Shown in pieces: positions 8,754 to 19,199 of a DNA stretch of 64,000 nucleotides. The notes under the pieces were generated by a model. That model had not been told where the DNA came from. It searched no databases and saw nothing but the letters and a program-made list of their open reading frames with translations. How positions within the stretch are numbered: position 1 is the stretch's first letter; the number at the start of each line of letters is the position of its first letter. Location: the NCBI RefSeq assembly GCF_004006315.1, contig NZ_CP026530.1:1044501-1108500 (forward strand), written 5' to 3'. The translations under genes were made by a program, and so were the position numbers. This DNA is from Nautilia sp. PV-1. GTDB lineage: Bacteria; Campylobacterota; Campylobacteria; Campylobacterales; Nautiliaceae.

Positions 8754-10560
8754 TTTCAGCCCTGATTTTTTCCGCTATGCTTTGAGCATCTACTTTTAAA
8801 AGTTTTTCCACTTCTTCAACATTTCCGTGCGGAATAAATTCATCAGGGTATTCAAAACTTTCTATTTTAACATTTATATTTTCCGCATTTGCAAAATCGC
8901 TAAGCATTTCAGCAATTCCGCCCTCTTTTGAGTTATCGCTGATTACATACCATCTGTCTGCTTTTAAAGATTTTAGAAGATCTTTGTCAAACGGTTTTAC
9001 AAATCTTAAATCCAGCACTCCGCTCTTTAATCCATGCTGTTTGAGAATTTCATGAACCCTGTATGCTTTTCCGACTCCGTTACCGTATGATATCAGCATA
9101 ATTTTGTCGTTATCAATTAAAATTTCACCTTTTCCGAGTTCAAAATCAGAAGCTTTGAAAACATCATCTTTTAATAAAAAAGCGCCTCTTGGATATCTGA
9201 ACGCGCAAGGCCCGGAATCAAAACCGTATGCAAATTCCACAGCTTTTTTAAGTGTTTCAAAATCCCTAGGCGCAAAAAGCGTAATATTAGGCAGGATTCT
9301 TAAAAATCCGATATCAAAAACACCCTGATGAGTCTCTCCGTCCGCACCGACTATTCCGGCTCTGTCAATTGCAAATCTTACAGGATAGTTATCAAGACAC
9401 ACATCATGTATTATCTGGTCATATCCCCTTTGTAAAAAAGTCGAATATATCGCTACAAAAGGTTTAAACCCTTCTTTTGCCAAAGGCGCCATTGACGTTA
9501 CCGCATGCTGTTCTGCTATACCAACATCCCAAAAACGCTCAGGAAATTCTTTCATCAGATCTTTCATTCCGGTGCCGCTTGGCATAGCGGCTGTTACTCC
9601 GACGACTTTCTGATCTTTTCTAGCTATTTCAAGAAGTTTATTAGAATACACTTTTGTTGCGGAAAGAGAAGATTTTTTAAGAGGCTCTCCCGTTTCCAAA
9701 TCAAAAGGCCCTACTCCGTGCCAGTGTTCATAATATCCTTCCGCCTGCTTATAACCTTTACCCTTAACGGTTTTTGCGTGTACTATTACCGGTTTTTTAA
9801 GACTTTTTGCGACTTGAAGTGTTTCAATAACCTCTTCTAAATTATGCCCGTCAATCGGCCCGATATATTCAAGTCCCATTTCTTCAAAAAAAACTCCGTG
9901 AACGCTAAACATCTCTTCTACTTTTTTAGCCATGTATTTAACGTCTTTCGGTGCAGAATCCAAAAATTTTTTAAATTTTTCTTTAAAGCCCTGATACAGT
10001 TTTCCGGCTTTCAGCCTTGTTAAATATTTACTTAAAGCCCCGATAGGTTTGCCTATGCTCATTTCATTGTCGTTAAGAATTATAACTACGGGATATTTTC
10101 TAAAACCAAGCTCGTTTAAAGCCTCATAAACCATACCGGCGCTCATTGCACCGTCCCCGATTAACACTACAGGAGTTCTGTTTTCTCCTTTTAATTTAAT
10201 AGCTTTAGCGGCGCCGACCGCCACGGATATTGACGTAGAAGAATGGCCCGCACTGAAATAATCATATCTGCTTTCACTAGGTCTGGTATAACCGCTGATT
10301 CCTCCAAACTGTCTGAGCGTATCAAAACTTTCCCATCTGTCTGTTAAAAGTTTATGAGCATACGCCTGGTGAGACACATCAAATATAAAAGGATCTTTTT
10401 CTGCATCAAAAACATAATGCATCCCTATAATAAGTTCCACGGCCCCTAGCGTAGAGCTTAAATGCCCTCCTTTTTTAGAAACAACTTCAAGAATTCTTGC
10501 CCTGATTTTTTGTGCCGTCTCTTCTAATTCCGGAATACTTTTATGCTTTACATCTATCAT
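8746..10560 (-). CDS. dxs: 1-deoxy-D-xylulose-5-phosphate synthase
   Basis: A 604-residue thiamine-diphosphate enzyme that condenses pyruvate and glyceraldehyde 3-phosphate, the first step of the MEP isoprenoid pathway. The ThDP-binding GDGAMSAGMVYEALN and NDNEMSIG motifs, the GHNLEEV segment, and the transketolase-type second half (IAEQHAVT, DRAGIVGADGETHQG) are all visible. Length is close to the family norm (about 620). It follows fliH with a 4-base overlap, an arrangement also found in Campylobacter (fliF-fliG-fliH-dxs). Confidence 0.96.
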   Translation of the reverse strand: MIDVKHKSIPELEETAQKIRARILEVVSKKGGHLSSTLGAVELIIGMHYVFDAEKDPFIFDVSHQAYAHKLLTDRWESFDTLRQFGGISGYTRPSESRYDYFSAGHSSTSISVAVGAAKAIKLKGENRTPVVLIGDGAMSAGMVYEALNELGFRKYPVVIILNDNEMSIGKPIGALSKYLTRLKAGKLYQGFKEKFKKFLDSAPKDVKYMAKKVEEMFSVHGVFFEEMGLEYIGPIDGHNLEEVIETLQVAKSLKKPVIVHAKTVKGKGYKQAEGYYEHWHGVGPFDLETGEPLKKSSLSATKVYSNKLLEIARKDQKVVGVTAAMPSGTGMKDLMKEFPERFWDVGIAEQHAVTSMAPLAKEGFKPFVAIYSTFLQRGYDQIIHDVCLDNYPVRFAIDRAGIVGADGETHQGVFDIGFLRILPNITLFAPRDFETLKKAVEFAYGFDSGPCAFRYPRGAFLLKDDVFKASDFELGKGEILIDNDKIMLISYGNGVGKAYRVHEILKQHGLKSGVLDLRFVKPFDKDLLKSLKADRWYVISDNSKEGGIAEMLSDFANAENINVKIESFEYPDEFIPHGNVEEVEKLLKVDAQSIAEKIRAENG

Positions 10561-11330
10561 TCATTACCTTCCAATACTGCTTCTTTTATTGCTTTAAATC
10601 TTTGTAAAATCTGAGCGTCAATATTTCCTATATCGCTTAAAATCACAACACCGCCTTCTTTTACGGCGTCGTCTTCGATTATTTCCACATTTTGTAAATC
10701 CTGTTCTTTTAAATATTTTGCATCTTTAGGATTTACTTTTATTTTTATTTTAGTAGCATCTTTAATGTCTTCCATTAAAGCTTTTGCAAGATTATATGCA
10801 ATTTCTTTGGAATTTTCGCTAACTTCTTTTTGAATAACCTCTTTTGCTATATCAAGTGCTACCGAAATTAACTCTTTTTCAATTGAAAGAATTTTTTCTT
10901 CAAACACTTCATTTATTTTATCTACTTTTTTTACCGAATCCTGAAGAAGTTTTATTTTTTCTTCAATTTCTTTAGACACTTCGGAAGATGCGTCTTCTTT
11001 ACCTTTTTTATATCCTTCTTCAAAAGCCTTTTTTTTCTCCGATTCTATCTGCTGTTTACACTCATTAAGCTGCTTTTCAAAATTAGTCTGAATGTTTACG
11101 ATATTATTGCTGAGCTCTTCTATTTTTTGAAGAAGTTTTTCAATCACTTCGTTGTTGTTATTTTGTGTGTTTTGTTCATTATTATGTATATTTGTCTGCT
11201 GTGTCTGATTTTCATTTAGAGAATTATGCATGTTTTTTTCTTTATTCTCATCGTTATCATCAAAACTTTTAAACGTATACTGGTTTATTATGTGTCTTTC
11301 CACTGCTTCGCCGTTTACTATTCTACTCAA
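10557..11330 (-). CDS. fliH: Flagellar assembly protein FliH
   Basis: A 257-residue protein between fliG and dxs. After a low-complexity Asn/Gln-rich stretch (about residues 38-60), a long helical coiled-coil region (62-150, with KKAFEEGYKKGKEDA typical of FliH) precedes the FliH/HrpE/V-ATPase E-type C-terminal domain ending GGVVILSDIGNIDAQILQRF. FliH is the stator of the FliI ATPase in flagellar type III export. It overlaps fliG by 8 bases and dxs by 4. Identification rests on the domain pattern and conserved gene order. Confidence 0.9.
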   Translation of the reverse strand: MSRIVNGEAVERHIINQYTFKSFDDNDENKEKNMHNSLNENQTQQTNIHNNEQNTQNNNNEVIEKLLQKIEELSNNIVNIQTNFEKQLNECKQQIESEKKKAFEEGYKKGKEDASSEVSKEIEEKIKLLQDSVKKVDKINEVFEEKILSIEKELISVALDIAKEVIQKEVSENSKEIAYNLAKALMEDIKDATKIKIKVNPKDAKYLKEQDLQNVEIIEDDAVKEGGVVILSDIGNIDAQILQRFKAIKEAVLEGNE

Positions 11331-12351
11331 TTACTTCTTCCTCCGCTCCAACTGATACTTTACCTTCTTCGGCAAGTTTTTGTACTATTTCTACGATACT
11401 TCTTTGAGCTGCTTCAACATCTTTGACCTTTACAGGACCTAAAAACTGCATCTCTTCCTCAAATGCCGCAGCGGCACGTTGAGACATATTTGCAAGAAAT
11501 TTTTCTTTAAGCTCTTCAGGAGCGCCTTTTAAGGCAATCATTAACTGATTTTTATCAGCTTCTTTTAATATTTCACGAATTGCGTTATTGTCAAGTTTAA
11601 GAATATCTTCAAACGTAAACATTTTTTCTTTAATCTCTTCGGCAAGTTCGTTGTTAACCTGTTCGATAAATTTAAGCGTTGATTTTGCTGCTTTTTGTCC
11701 AAGTCTGTTAAATATTTCCGCAACGAATCTGACTCCTCCGATTTCAACTTTATAACCGGTCAAAGCTTCTAGTTTTGTTTCAAGAATTGCACTTACTTTT
11801 TTAATCACCTGAGGAGAAATATCTCCTAAATTACTCATTCTAATAAGAACTTCCGCCCTTATTTCATCAGGAAAATAGCTCAAAGTTTCCGCGGCACTGG
11901 TAGGATCCATATGCGCAAGTATAAGTGCAATAGTCTGAGGATGTTCGTTAACTATAAAGTCCGCAAGCTGCTGTGGTTTTACTTTTTGTAAAAAACCGAA
12001 AGTCTGTTCGCTTTGAAGCGATTTAGCAAGTTTATCTAGAACTTTTTTAGCTTCTTCAGGTCCGAGAGCCTTATAAAGAATTTCTTTAGCATACTCTATA
12101 CCTCCGCTTGAAATATACTGATTAGACTGAAAAATAACATAAAACTCTTCTAAAACCGCTGCAGCTATGGCTTTGTCTATTGCTTTTGCCGTTGCAATAT
12201 ATTTGGATATTTCAGTAATAGCATTAACATCCATATAAGAAAACAGCTGAGCTGTTAAATCCTCCCCTAACTGAATAAGCAAAATCGCAATTTTTTCAGG
12301 CATTGACAATTCGTCAAGAATAGCCTGCTGCTGTGCCGAAAGTGCCATCAT
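11323..12351 (-). CDS. fliG: Flagellar motor switch protein FliG
   Basis: A 342-residue protein of standard FliG length. The N-terminal domain (LSMPEKIAILLIQLGEDLTAQLF) contacts FliF; the middle domain has the diagnostic EHPQTIALILAHM motif (about 134-146); the C-terminal armadillo domain has the charged torque helix region (TFEDILKLDNNAIREILKE). FliG forms the rotor part of the C-ring that interacts with MotA. The gene starts 6 bases after the fliF stop and overlaps fliH. Confidence 0.96.
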   Translation of the reverse strand: MMALSAQQQAILDELSMPEKIAILLIQLGEDLTAQLFSYMDVNAITEISKYIATAKAIDKAIAAAVLEEFYVIFQSNQYISSGGIEYAKEILYKALGPEEAKKVLDKLAKSLQSEQTFGFLQKVKPQQLADFIVNEHPQTIALILAHMDPTSAAETLSYFPDEIRAEVLIRMSNLGDISPQVIKKVSAILETKLEALTGYKVEIGGVRFVAEIFNRLGQKAAKSTLKFIEQVNNELAEEIKEKMFTFEDILKLDNNAIREILKEADKNQLMIALKGAPEELKEKFLANMSQRAAAAFEEEMQFLGPVKVKDVEAAQRSIVEIVQKLAEEGKVSVGAEEEVIE

Positions 12352-12357
12352 AAATCC

Positions 12358-14043
12358 TTATACTTCATGCGTTTCTTCTTTAATTAAATTTTCTAATACT
12401 TTTGCAACTTCTTCGGTTTTTTCTTCCGCCATTTTAACAATTCTGTCTAATAAAACCTCATATTTAAGCTCTTCTTCATTAACATCGCTAGAAATACCAA
12501 GCTGCTGTTCAACTTTTTCTTTTAACTCTTTTATTTTATCATAAGTTGATTCAACTTCTTCCTCATTAACTTCAATTTCATGTTGAACATATTCCGGTTC
12601 TTCTTCAACTTTAACTTCCAGCATTTTTTGTGTAAAAGGAGTAATAACCTTTTTATAAAACACAAAAAGAACCAAAATCAAAAACAGATATTTCAACACA
12701 CCGCTAAACGGTCCTAAATACATTTCTACTGTCTGCATAATCTGCCCTACTTTCGATGTCGGAGCATTGCCGTTTGAAGCCCCGTGAAACTGGAAACTGC
12801 TTACACTTACGCTGTCTCCTCTTTTCGGATCGTAACCTATAGTATTTTTAACCAAATTTTCTATATTTGCAATTTCCAGCTTTGAGAGAGGAACAAATTC
12901 TTTTTTTCCGTCTTTTGTAACTTTGTAATGTCCGTCTACTACAACAGCAGCGGTTATTCTTTTGATTTTTGCAAGAGGCTCTTTCACATCTTTAATAGTA
13001 GTTGATATTTCATAATTGGTAGTTGTTTCGGATTTAGTGTATTTATCTTTCACGTTTTGATTTTTAGTCCCCTGCACCGGTCCGATATTACTTACCGCAC
13101 CTGGTACACCTCCTACCTGTTTAGGTTTATATCCTATTCTGCTTTCTTCCAGTGTCTGCTCGCTTCTTACGACATTGTCGGGAGAATAAATCGTAGATTT
13201 TGATTTCACCTGGGAAAAATCAATATCCAGATTAACTTTTGCGACCACTTTATTTCTTCCTCCGACCACAGGTGCCAAAATCGATACGATATTGTCTTCT
13301 AAAGCTTTTTCCATTCTTTTTTTATACGCTATTTCAGCTTTTAACAGTTCATTATTCTGTGTCAGTTCGTCATTTTCTCCTAAAAGATTTCCGTACTGGT
13401 CTATTATTTTTACGTTTTCAGGTTTTAATTTAGGAACTGCCGCAGCAACAAGATATTTTATTCCCTGAATCTGTTTTGGAGTAAGTATCATATTAGGTTT
13501 AAGTTTAATAACTACCGAAGCGGTTGGAGGAGTCTGGTTTTCTACAAATACACTTTCTTTAGGAAGGGCAATATTAACAGTCGCTTCTTCTACCGCATCC
13601 AAAGATTCGATAGTTCTGCCAAGCTCACCTTCAAGAGCTCTTAGATATTTTATTTTCTGTTCAAAATCAGTAATTCCGAAACTGTTTTTGTCAAAAAGCT
13701 CAAATCCCACTTTAGAGCTTTTTGGAAGTCCCTGTGCGGCAACATCAATTCTTACTTTCTGTACTACATTTTTAGGAACTTCAATAACTCCGTCTTCGGG
13801 TATTTCATAAGGTATCTGTTTTTTTTCAAGGTATTGTACAATTAATGCAGCGTCTTTGGAAGAAAGATTATCAAAAAGTATCGCATAACCTGTTTTGATT
13901 TTAGAAGAGCTTGTATTAAACACTATCAAGAAGGAAATAATTGCTACTAACGCGACAATTGAGGCAATAATTACAATTTTCTGTCTTTTGTTTAATTTTT
14001 TTGTAAATGCTATTATTTGCCTAAAAAGTTCTTCAAAATTCAA
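12358..14043 (-). CDS. fliF: Flagellar MS-ring protein FliF
   Basis: A 561-residue membrane protein with an N-terminal transmembrane helix (about 24-44, [20 protein letters not shown]), RBM/SecretinN-like domains ([39 protein letters not shown]), a periplasmic beta-collar region and a second transmembrane helix near 450-470 ([19 protein letters not shown]). Its C-terminal acidic tail binds FliG. FliF polymerises into the MS ring, the base of the flagellar motor. It overlaps hisC by 4 bases. Confidence 0.96.
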   Translation of the reverse strand: MNFEELFRQIIAFTKKLNKRQKIVIIASIVALVAIISFLIVFNTSSSKIKTGYAILFDNLSSKDAALIVQYLEKKQIPYEIPEDGVIEVPKNVVQKVRIDVAAQGLPKSSKVGFELFDKNSFGITDFEQKIKYLRALEGELGRTIESLDAVEEATVNIALPKESVFVENQTPPTASVVIKLKPNMILTPKQIQGIKYLVAAAVPKLKPENVKIIDQYGNLLGENDELTQNNELLKAEIAYKKRMEKALEDNIVSILAPVVGGRNKVVAKVNLDIDFSQVKSKSTIYSPDNVVRSEQTLEESRIGYKPKQVGGVPGAVSNIGPVQGTKNQNVKDKYTKSETTTNYEISTTIKDVKEPLAKIKRITAAVVVDGHYKVTKDGKKEFVPLSKLEIANIENLVKNTIGYDPKRGDSVSVSSFQFHGASNGNAPTSKVGQIMQTVEMYLGPFSGVLKYLFLILVLFVFYKKVITPFTQKMLEVKVEEEPEYVQHEIEVNEEEVESTYDKIKELKEKVEQQLGISSDVNEEELKYEVLLDRIVKMAEEKTEEVAKVLENLIKEETHEV

Positions 14044-15113
14044 CTAATCATACCTTTTAATGTATTTAATAATTTATCGTTTTGTTCAGGCGTACCTATA
14101 GTAATTCTCAAGGCTTCAAATCCGTAACTGGCCATATTTCTTACAATTATACCTTTTTTTAATAAATTTTCAGCAATTTGTGTCGAATTTTTAATATATA
14201 AAACAATGAAATTTGTATAACTGTCTATATATTTTAAATTATTTTCTTTTGCAAAACTGACATATTTTTCCATCTCTTCAAAGTTTTTTATTATAGAGTT
14301 TTTAACAAATTCTTCATCTTTTAATGCTTCTATCGCAGCCGCCAGACTTAGGGTTGTTATATTAAAAGGAGGTCTCAATTTATGAAGATTTTCTATTATA
14401 TACTCATTCGCAATGCCGTATCCTACTCTCATCCCGCCGAGTCCGTATGCTTTGGAAAACGTCCCTGTATATAAAACGTTTTTGTATTTAAGTATATCTT
14501 CAGGTTTGATTTCTTTATTTTTATCTTTATGAGCGGCAAATTCCTGATATGCCCCGTCCACAACAACTAAAGTGTTTTCATCAATTTTTTCTATAAAATC
14601 AAACACTTCTTTTGCATCAACACATTCTCCCAAAGGGTTGTTAGGCACGCAAAGAAAAATTATTTCCGGTTTTTGTTCTTTATATATTTCATAAAACTCT
14701 TCCAGATTATGAGTCACAGATTCTGTTTTTAAAATCTGCGCTCCAACCTGTTTAGAATATATTTCATACATTGCAAACGTGATACCCGCCATTAAAACCT
14801 TTTTAGGGGAGATAGCATGAACGGCGAATTCTAAAATCTGATCGCTTCCGGCACCTATAATAATATTAGACGCAGATATGTTAAATTTTGAACTCAGTCC
14901 TTCTTTTAACTCAAAAAAACTGTCATCAGGATATCTGTGCATTTCCGAAGCCAGATTTTTTACTTTTTCAATTGCTTTGGGAGGAGGACCGTAAGGATTT
15001 TCATTGCTTGCCAGTTTAATTATATCTTTAGGTTCTATTCCAAATTCCCTTACTACCAGCTCTATCGGCTTTCCGGCTTCGTATGTTTTTAAATCTTTCA
15101 GTTTTTCAAACAT
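14040..15113 (-). CDS. hisC: Histidinol-phosphate aminotransferase
   Basis: A 357-residue fold-type I aminotransferase. Conserved features are the [17 protein letters not shown] substrate loop, SGSDQ-type [10 protein letters not shown], the VVDGAYQEF segment and the PLP lysine in [18 protein letters not shown]. HisC transaminates imidazole-acetol phosphate in histidine synthesis, and in some bacteria it also handles phenylpyruvate. Its position between pheA and fliF, as in Campylobacter, fits a dual role in aromatic amino acid synthesis, but that is inference. Confidence 0.95.
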   Translation of the reverse strand: MFEKLKDLKTYEAGKPIELVVREFGIEPKDIIKLASNENPYGPPPKAIEKVKNLASEMHRYPDDSFFELKEGLSSKFNISASNIIIGAGSDQILEFAVHAISPKKVLMAGITFAMYEIYSKQVGAQILKTESVTHNLEEFYEIYKEQKPEIIFLCVPNNPLGECVDAKEVFDFIEKIDENTLVVVDGAYQEFAAHKDKNKEIKPEDILKYKNVLYTGTFSKAYGLGGMRVGYGIANEYIIENLHKLRPPFNITTLSLAAAIEALKDEEFVKNSIIKNFEEMEKYVSFAKENNLKYIDSYTNFIVLYIKNSTQIAENLLKKGIIVRNMASYGFEALRITIGTPEQNDKLLNTLKGMIS

Positions 15114-15151
15114 TAAATCTCCTTAAATTTCACTAAATTCATTATAAATTT

Positions 15152-16219
15152 CTAACAGTCCCTTAAATAACTGCCGAGCCATATCATTTCTTCGCTGTCA
15201 ATCAGGTCTGTTACGCTTGTATCATCAATATGACCTTCAAAATCAATATAAAACCATGTATTAAAAGTATCGTCTTTATTCGGTCTGCTTTCTATTTTTA
15301 AAAGATTGATTTCCCTGTCTTTAAATTTTTTAAGAAGTTCGAAAAGAGCCCCTGATTTATGAGATGTTTTTGCAATTACACTTGTTTTGTCGTTTCCGCT
15401 TTTTTGGGTTTTAAAATCGCTGATAACAATAAAGCGCGTTCTGTTAGCCATATTGTCTTCAATTTTTTCAAAAAGCAACGGCACATTATAAAGTTTTGCT
15501 GCGATTTTCGAGCATATTGCACCGCTTTGTTTATCTTCTGCAGCCATTTGAGCAGCTTTTGCAGTAGATTCGGTAGGAATAAACTCTATATCCAAAAGTC
15601 CGTGGGTTTCGAGAAAATTCAGACACTGGTTATAACCCTGCGGATGGGAATAGATTCTTTTTATATTTTTTAAATCATCCTGACATGATGCAAATGAATG
15701 ATGTATATCCATACATATTTCGGAAACTATTTTAACGTTATATTTTTTTAAAGAATCCAGAGTTATTCCTACAACGCCTTCAGTATTGTTTTCTATAGGA
15801 ACTACTCCGTATTTGGCTTCTTTGTTAGACACCGCTTTAAATACAGCCTCGATATTCAAAAGAGGAAGATATTTTGCATTAGCTCCGAATCTGCTTTCAG
15901 CCGCCTGATGCGTATATGTTCCTACCGGTCCTAAAAAAGCTATTCTTTCTTTTCTTTCAAGAGTTCTGCTGATTGCAAAAATTTCAAGAAAAATGGCTTC
16001 TATTTCATCATATCCTAGTATTCCGCCCTCTTTTTTGCTAAGTTCTGTAAGTCTTTGAATTATTTCTTTTTCTCTTTCCGGTCTGTAAACAGGAGCGTTG
16101 CTTGTGTTTTTAAGTTCCCCTACTTTTTTTACGATTTCCATTCTTTTATTTAACAGTCTGATAATTTCATTATCTATAGAATCTATCTGATTTCTGAGTT
16201 GCAGTAGTTTATCTTCCAT
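15152..16219 (-). CDS. pheA: Bifunctional chorismate mutase / prephenate dehydratase
   Basis: A 355-residue fusion: chorismate mutase of AroQ type at about 1-90 (LLQLRNQIDSIDNEIIRLLNKRMEIVKKVGELK), prephenate dehydratase at 95-275 (AFLGPVGTYTHQAAESRFG, VPIENNTEGVVG, and the catalytic NMANRTRFIVI motif), and a C-terminal ACT regulatory domain (SGALFELLKKFKDREINLLKIESRP) that normally senses phenylalanine. The enzyme turns chorismate into phenylpyruvate. It overlaps the HAD gene by 11 bases. Confidence 0.95.
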   Translation of the reverse strand: MEDKLLQLRNQIDSIDNEIIRLLNKRMEIVKKVGELKNTSNAPVYRPEREKEIIQRLTELSKKEGGILGYDEIEAIFLEIFAISRTLERKERIAFLGPVGTYTHQAAESRFGANAKYLPLLNIEAVFKAVSNKEAKYGVVPIENNTEGVVGITLDSLKKYNVKIVSEICMDIHHSFASCQDDLKNIKRIYSHPQGYNQCLNFLETHGLLDIEFIPTESTAKAAQMAAEDKQSGAICSKIAAKLYNVPLLFEKIEDNMANRTRFIVISDFKTQKSGNDKTSVIAKTSHKSGALFELLKKFKDREINLLKIESRPNKDDTFNTWFYIDFEGHIDDTSVTDLIDSEEMIWLGSYLRDC

Positions 16220-16961
16220 TCTTTCTCCAATTTTCCAGTAAGAGTTTTAAATTTTTATATATGAAATCCGGTTTTTGATTTATCTCTTTTTCACTTTTAA
16301 TTTTTCCGCTTAGAACCAATACCGTTTTCATCCCCAGTTGTTTAGCAGGTATCAAATCCCCTTTTAAATCATCGCTAATAATGGTAATTTTATCATAATT
16401 TAGGCCTAAATACGATTTAGCCCTGTCAAAAAACTCCCTGCTGGGTTTACCTACGGTTACATAATCCGTGTCGGCAGCATATTTAAGCATTTCAAGTATA
16501 GCGCCAAGCCCTGGATATCGTTTGGAATTGTAAGAATACAAAGATGTACGGTGCATACCTATTAATTCCGAACCGTTTAACAGTTTTTCAATTATACCGC
16601 TGATTGTTTCGTTGTCATAAAGTTTAATCCCAAGTACAATGGCATCAGGATTTTTATAATCAATATTAAAGCTGTTTTTCATGATTTTTACAAATTTTTC
16701 CTGTCCGTAAGGAGCGATTGTTTTATTCTGAATATATTCCCCTGCAACCATTAAAGGGTCGATATAATATTCAAATTCAAATCCTAAATTCTTTAAATAA
16801 CTGATAAACTCCTCAGAAGGCTTTTTTGTATTGTTTGTAATTAAAACGAAAGGTGTTTTTTTACTGTTTAAATATTTTAAAAATTCTCTGCTTCCGGGAA
16901 GAGGAAGAAAGTTTTTATCGTCTATCAGCGTCCCCTGAACATCAATAAAAAATCCTTCCAT
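16209..16961 (-). CDS. HAD-IIA-type hydrolase-like protein with altered motif I
   Basis: A 250-residue protein of the NagD/HAD-IIA fold: motif I FFIDVQGTLID, motif II ITNNTKKPSEEF, and motifs III/IV near KPSREFFDRA...ITIISDDLKGDLIPAKQLGMKTVLV. Motif I is normally DxDGT, with the second Asp acting as the general acid/base; here it reads D7-V8-Q9, confirmed in the DNA (GAT GTT CAG). Phosphatase activity may therefore be weak or different. Located between lysA and pheA as in Campylobacter; the substrate is unknown. Confidence 0.82.
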   Translation of the reverse strand: MEGFFIDVQGTLIDDKNFLPLPGSREFLKYLNSKKTPFVLITNNTKKPSEEFISYLKNLGFEFEYYIDPLMVAGEYIQNKTIAPYGQEKFVKIMKNSFNIDYKNPDAIVLGIKLYDNETISGIIEKLLNGSELIGMHRTSLYSYNSKRYPGLGAILEMLKYAADTDYVTVGKPSREFFDRAKSYLGLNYDKITIISDDLKGDLIPAKQLGMKTVLVLSGKIKSEKEINQKPDFIYKNLKLLLENWRKNGR

Positions 16962-16974
16962 TCCCCCTCCTGTA

Positions 16975-18177
16975 TCAGAGATAATCTATTTCACAGGCAA
17001 TCAAATCCTCAAAAGTTTCCCTTCTTCTGATAATTCTGTCTTTTCCGTTTTCCACTGCAACTTCTGCGGCTCTCGGACGCGTATTGTAATTGCTGCTCAT
17101 TGTAAAACCGTACGCACCGGCGCTGTAAATAACTACAAGGTCTCCAGGATTAGTGCTCGGAATCTCTATATCTTTAGCAAAGAAATCCCCGCTTTCACAA
17201 ATCGGACCTACCAGATTTGCCCTGCTTAGCTCTCCGTCTTTTTCGCTTAACACTTCTATTTTATGATACGCATTATACAGCGAAGGCCTTATTAAATCAT
17301 TCATAGCTCCGTCTACTATAACAAACCTTTTATCTCCGTTGACTTTTTCATATAAAACCTTTGTTAAAAACCAGCCGCCGTTTCCTACAAGAAATCTTCC
17401 CGGTTCACAGACAATCGTAAGATCAAGTCCGCTAAGTGTTGATAAAATAGCCTGGGCGTAATCGTAAGGCTTGATTGTCGTTTCGTCTTTATATTTAATG
17501 CCAAGCCCTCCGCCAACATCAAAAAATTTAATATCGATATTTACAGCTTTAAGACTTCTTACCAGATCGGCCACAATCTGGCTTGCTTCTTTAATCGGTT
17601 CAAGTTCTGTAAGCTGACTACCTATATGAAAATGTATTCCGACCGGATTTAAAGATCTTGAATTCTTAGCGAAAAGATACATTTTTTTTGCCGTATCCAA
17701 ATCAACTCCGAATTTATTTTCATGCAGCCCTGTAGAAATATAAGGATGTGTTTTAGGATCTATATTCGGATTTACCCTTATTGAAATTCTTGCAACGACA
17801 CCGAGTTTTCCCGCAATTTCTTCCACTCTTTGCAGTTCTGCTTCACTTTCTACGTTAATTATTAAAATATCAAGTTTTAAAGCTTCTTCAATCTCATCGT
17901 CTCTTTTTCCGACTCCGCTGAATATAATTTTATATTTATCCACACCTGCTAAAAGAGCTCTTTTTACTTCTCCGATACTCACACAGTCCGCACCGCTTCC
18001 GAGTGATGCAAACTTTTTAATAACGCTTAAATTCGAATTTGCTTTTACAGCATAAGATATGATGCTTTTTCTGCCTTTAAATGCATTTTTAAGCTCATTA
18101 AACTGATTTTCAAAATGATTAAAATCATACACATAAAGAGGCGTATCGTATTTATTAGCTAGTTCTTTAAAATTCAT
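16975..18177 (-). CDS. lysA: Diaminopimelate decarboxylase
   Basis: A 400-residue fold-type III PLP enzyme that makes lysine from meso-diaminopimelate. The PLP lysine is in ISYAVKANSNL (K45), with the family motifs HFHIGSQ, DVGGGLGI, CEPGRFLVGN and the catalytic cysteine region GPICESGDFFAKD. The C terminus AGAYGFTMSSNYNTRPRAAEV is typical of LysA. It starts directly at the end of the LptF/G gene. Confidence 0.96.
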   Translation of the reverse strand: MNFKELANKYDTPLYVYDFNHFENQFNELKNAFKGRKSIISYAVKANSNLSVIKKFASLGSGADCVSIGEVKRALLAGVDKYKIIFSGVGKRDDEIEEALKLDILIINVESEAELQRVEEIAGKLGVVARISIRVNPNIDPKTHPYISTGLHENKFGVDLDTAKKMYLFAKNSRSLNPVGIHFHIGSQLTELEPIKEASQIVADLVRSLKAVNIDIKFFDVGGGLGIKYKDETTIKPYDYAQAILSTLSGLDLTIVCEPGRFLVGNGGWFLTKVLYEKVNGDKRFVIVDGAMNDLIRPSLYNAYHKIEVLSEKDGELSRANLVGPICESGDFFAKDIEIPSTNPGDLVVIYSAGAYGFTMSSNYNTRPRAAEVAVENGKDRIIRRRETFEDLIACEIDYL

Positions 18178-19199
18178 TATTTCTCCTTATATAATAAAAA
18201 TATTCCGTAACTAAACAGTACCGCAAAAGGAATCACCAAAACATAAGGCGACAATACTCCCTGTTTTGCAAATTTATATATCATAAGCTGAATTCCCCAT
18301 GTAAAAATAGTTAAAAAAACGGATTTTACCAAAAATAAAGAGACATTAGAAACTCTTTGATGAACGGGAGTCTTAAACATTAAAATTATCAAAAGCGAAA
18401 TAAAGCTCAAAGCGGTAAAAACTTTATAAAAGACAATTGAAAGCAGTGTATTGACGTTTATGTCTTTAAAAAGTTTTATTGCAATAAACGCGTCATAAAA
18501 CGAAATAGAATTAAGATTTTTTAAATTTGAAATTATTTTTGGTTTAAAATCTTTCAGAAAATAGACATTATCTACCAGATTAACAATTCTTTTATCGTTT
18601 AAATATGTGATTTTAGCCTTTTTGGCATACCAGATATCATTTTTAAACAGGGCTTTTTTAGCAGAAATTATTTTGGTGACTTTTCTTCCCTTTAAATAAA
18701 AAACCTTAATATCGTCCGCCTGTTTCAAAATCGGTTCTATTTTTTTTATATATACAACTTTATCGTTATATTTAATAAAAAGATTCGTACTGCTGTATTT
18801 ATTATTGTTTAATATAAAATTCGCATATTCTCTTACATATGCAAATTTTCCGCTGTCTAACACCAAAAACAGAGCAAAAACAGCAATGGCGAAAAACATA
18901 AAAGGCTTTAAAAGTTTTTTTATTGTAAAACCTAACGAATAAAAACTTACAAGCTCGTTAAATTTAATCATATAATACAGCGTAAGTATAAAAGAAAAAA
19001 CCAGAGCAAGGGCATAAAACATATCAAAACTGTAAAGCATAATATAATATACATATAAGACCTGAAGGTTTGAAGAATCAGGCAGTCTGGAATAGTTCGC
19101 TATAAGATCTACAATAACGAAAAAAAACGATAATGAAAAAAGTATAAGTAAAAAATTTTTTAAATATTTTTTTAAAATAAAAATAAAAAACATCAACAC
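18177..19199 (-). CDS. LptF/LptG-family lipopolysaccharide export permease
   Basis: A 340-residue membrane protein of YjgP/YjgQ type. Three predicted N-terminal transmembrane helices (about 10-30, 53-75, 92-112), a periplasmic beta-rich domain (about 120-255, including LFIKYNDKVVYIKKIEP and KALFKNDIWYAKKAKITYL) and three C-terminal helices (to residue 338) are visible. These permeases work with the LptB ATPase to extract LPS from the inner membrane. The sequence alone does not decide between LptF and LptG. It overlaps pth by 7 bases. Confidence 0.83.
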   Translation of the reverse strand: MLMFFIFILKKYLKNFLLILFSLSFFFVIVDLIANYSRLPDSSNLQVLYVYYIMLYSFDMFYALALVFSFILTLYYMIKFNELVSFYSLGFTIKKLLKPFMFFAIAVFALFLVLDSGKFAYVREYANFILNNNKYSSTNLFIKYNDKVVYIKKIEPILKQADDIKVFYLKGRKVTKIISAKKALFKNDIWYAKKAKITYLNDKRIVNLVDNVYFLKDFKPKIISNLKNLNSISFYDAFIAIKLFKDINVNTLLSIVFYKVFTALSFISLLIILMFKTPVHQRVSNVSLFLVKSVFLTIFTWGIQLMIYKFAKQGVLSPYVLVIPFAVLFSYGIFLLYKEK

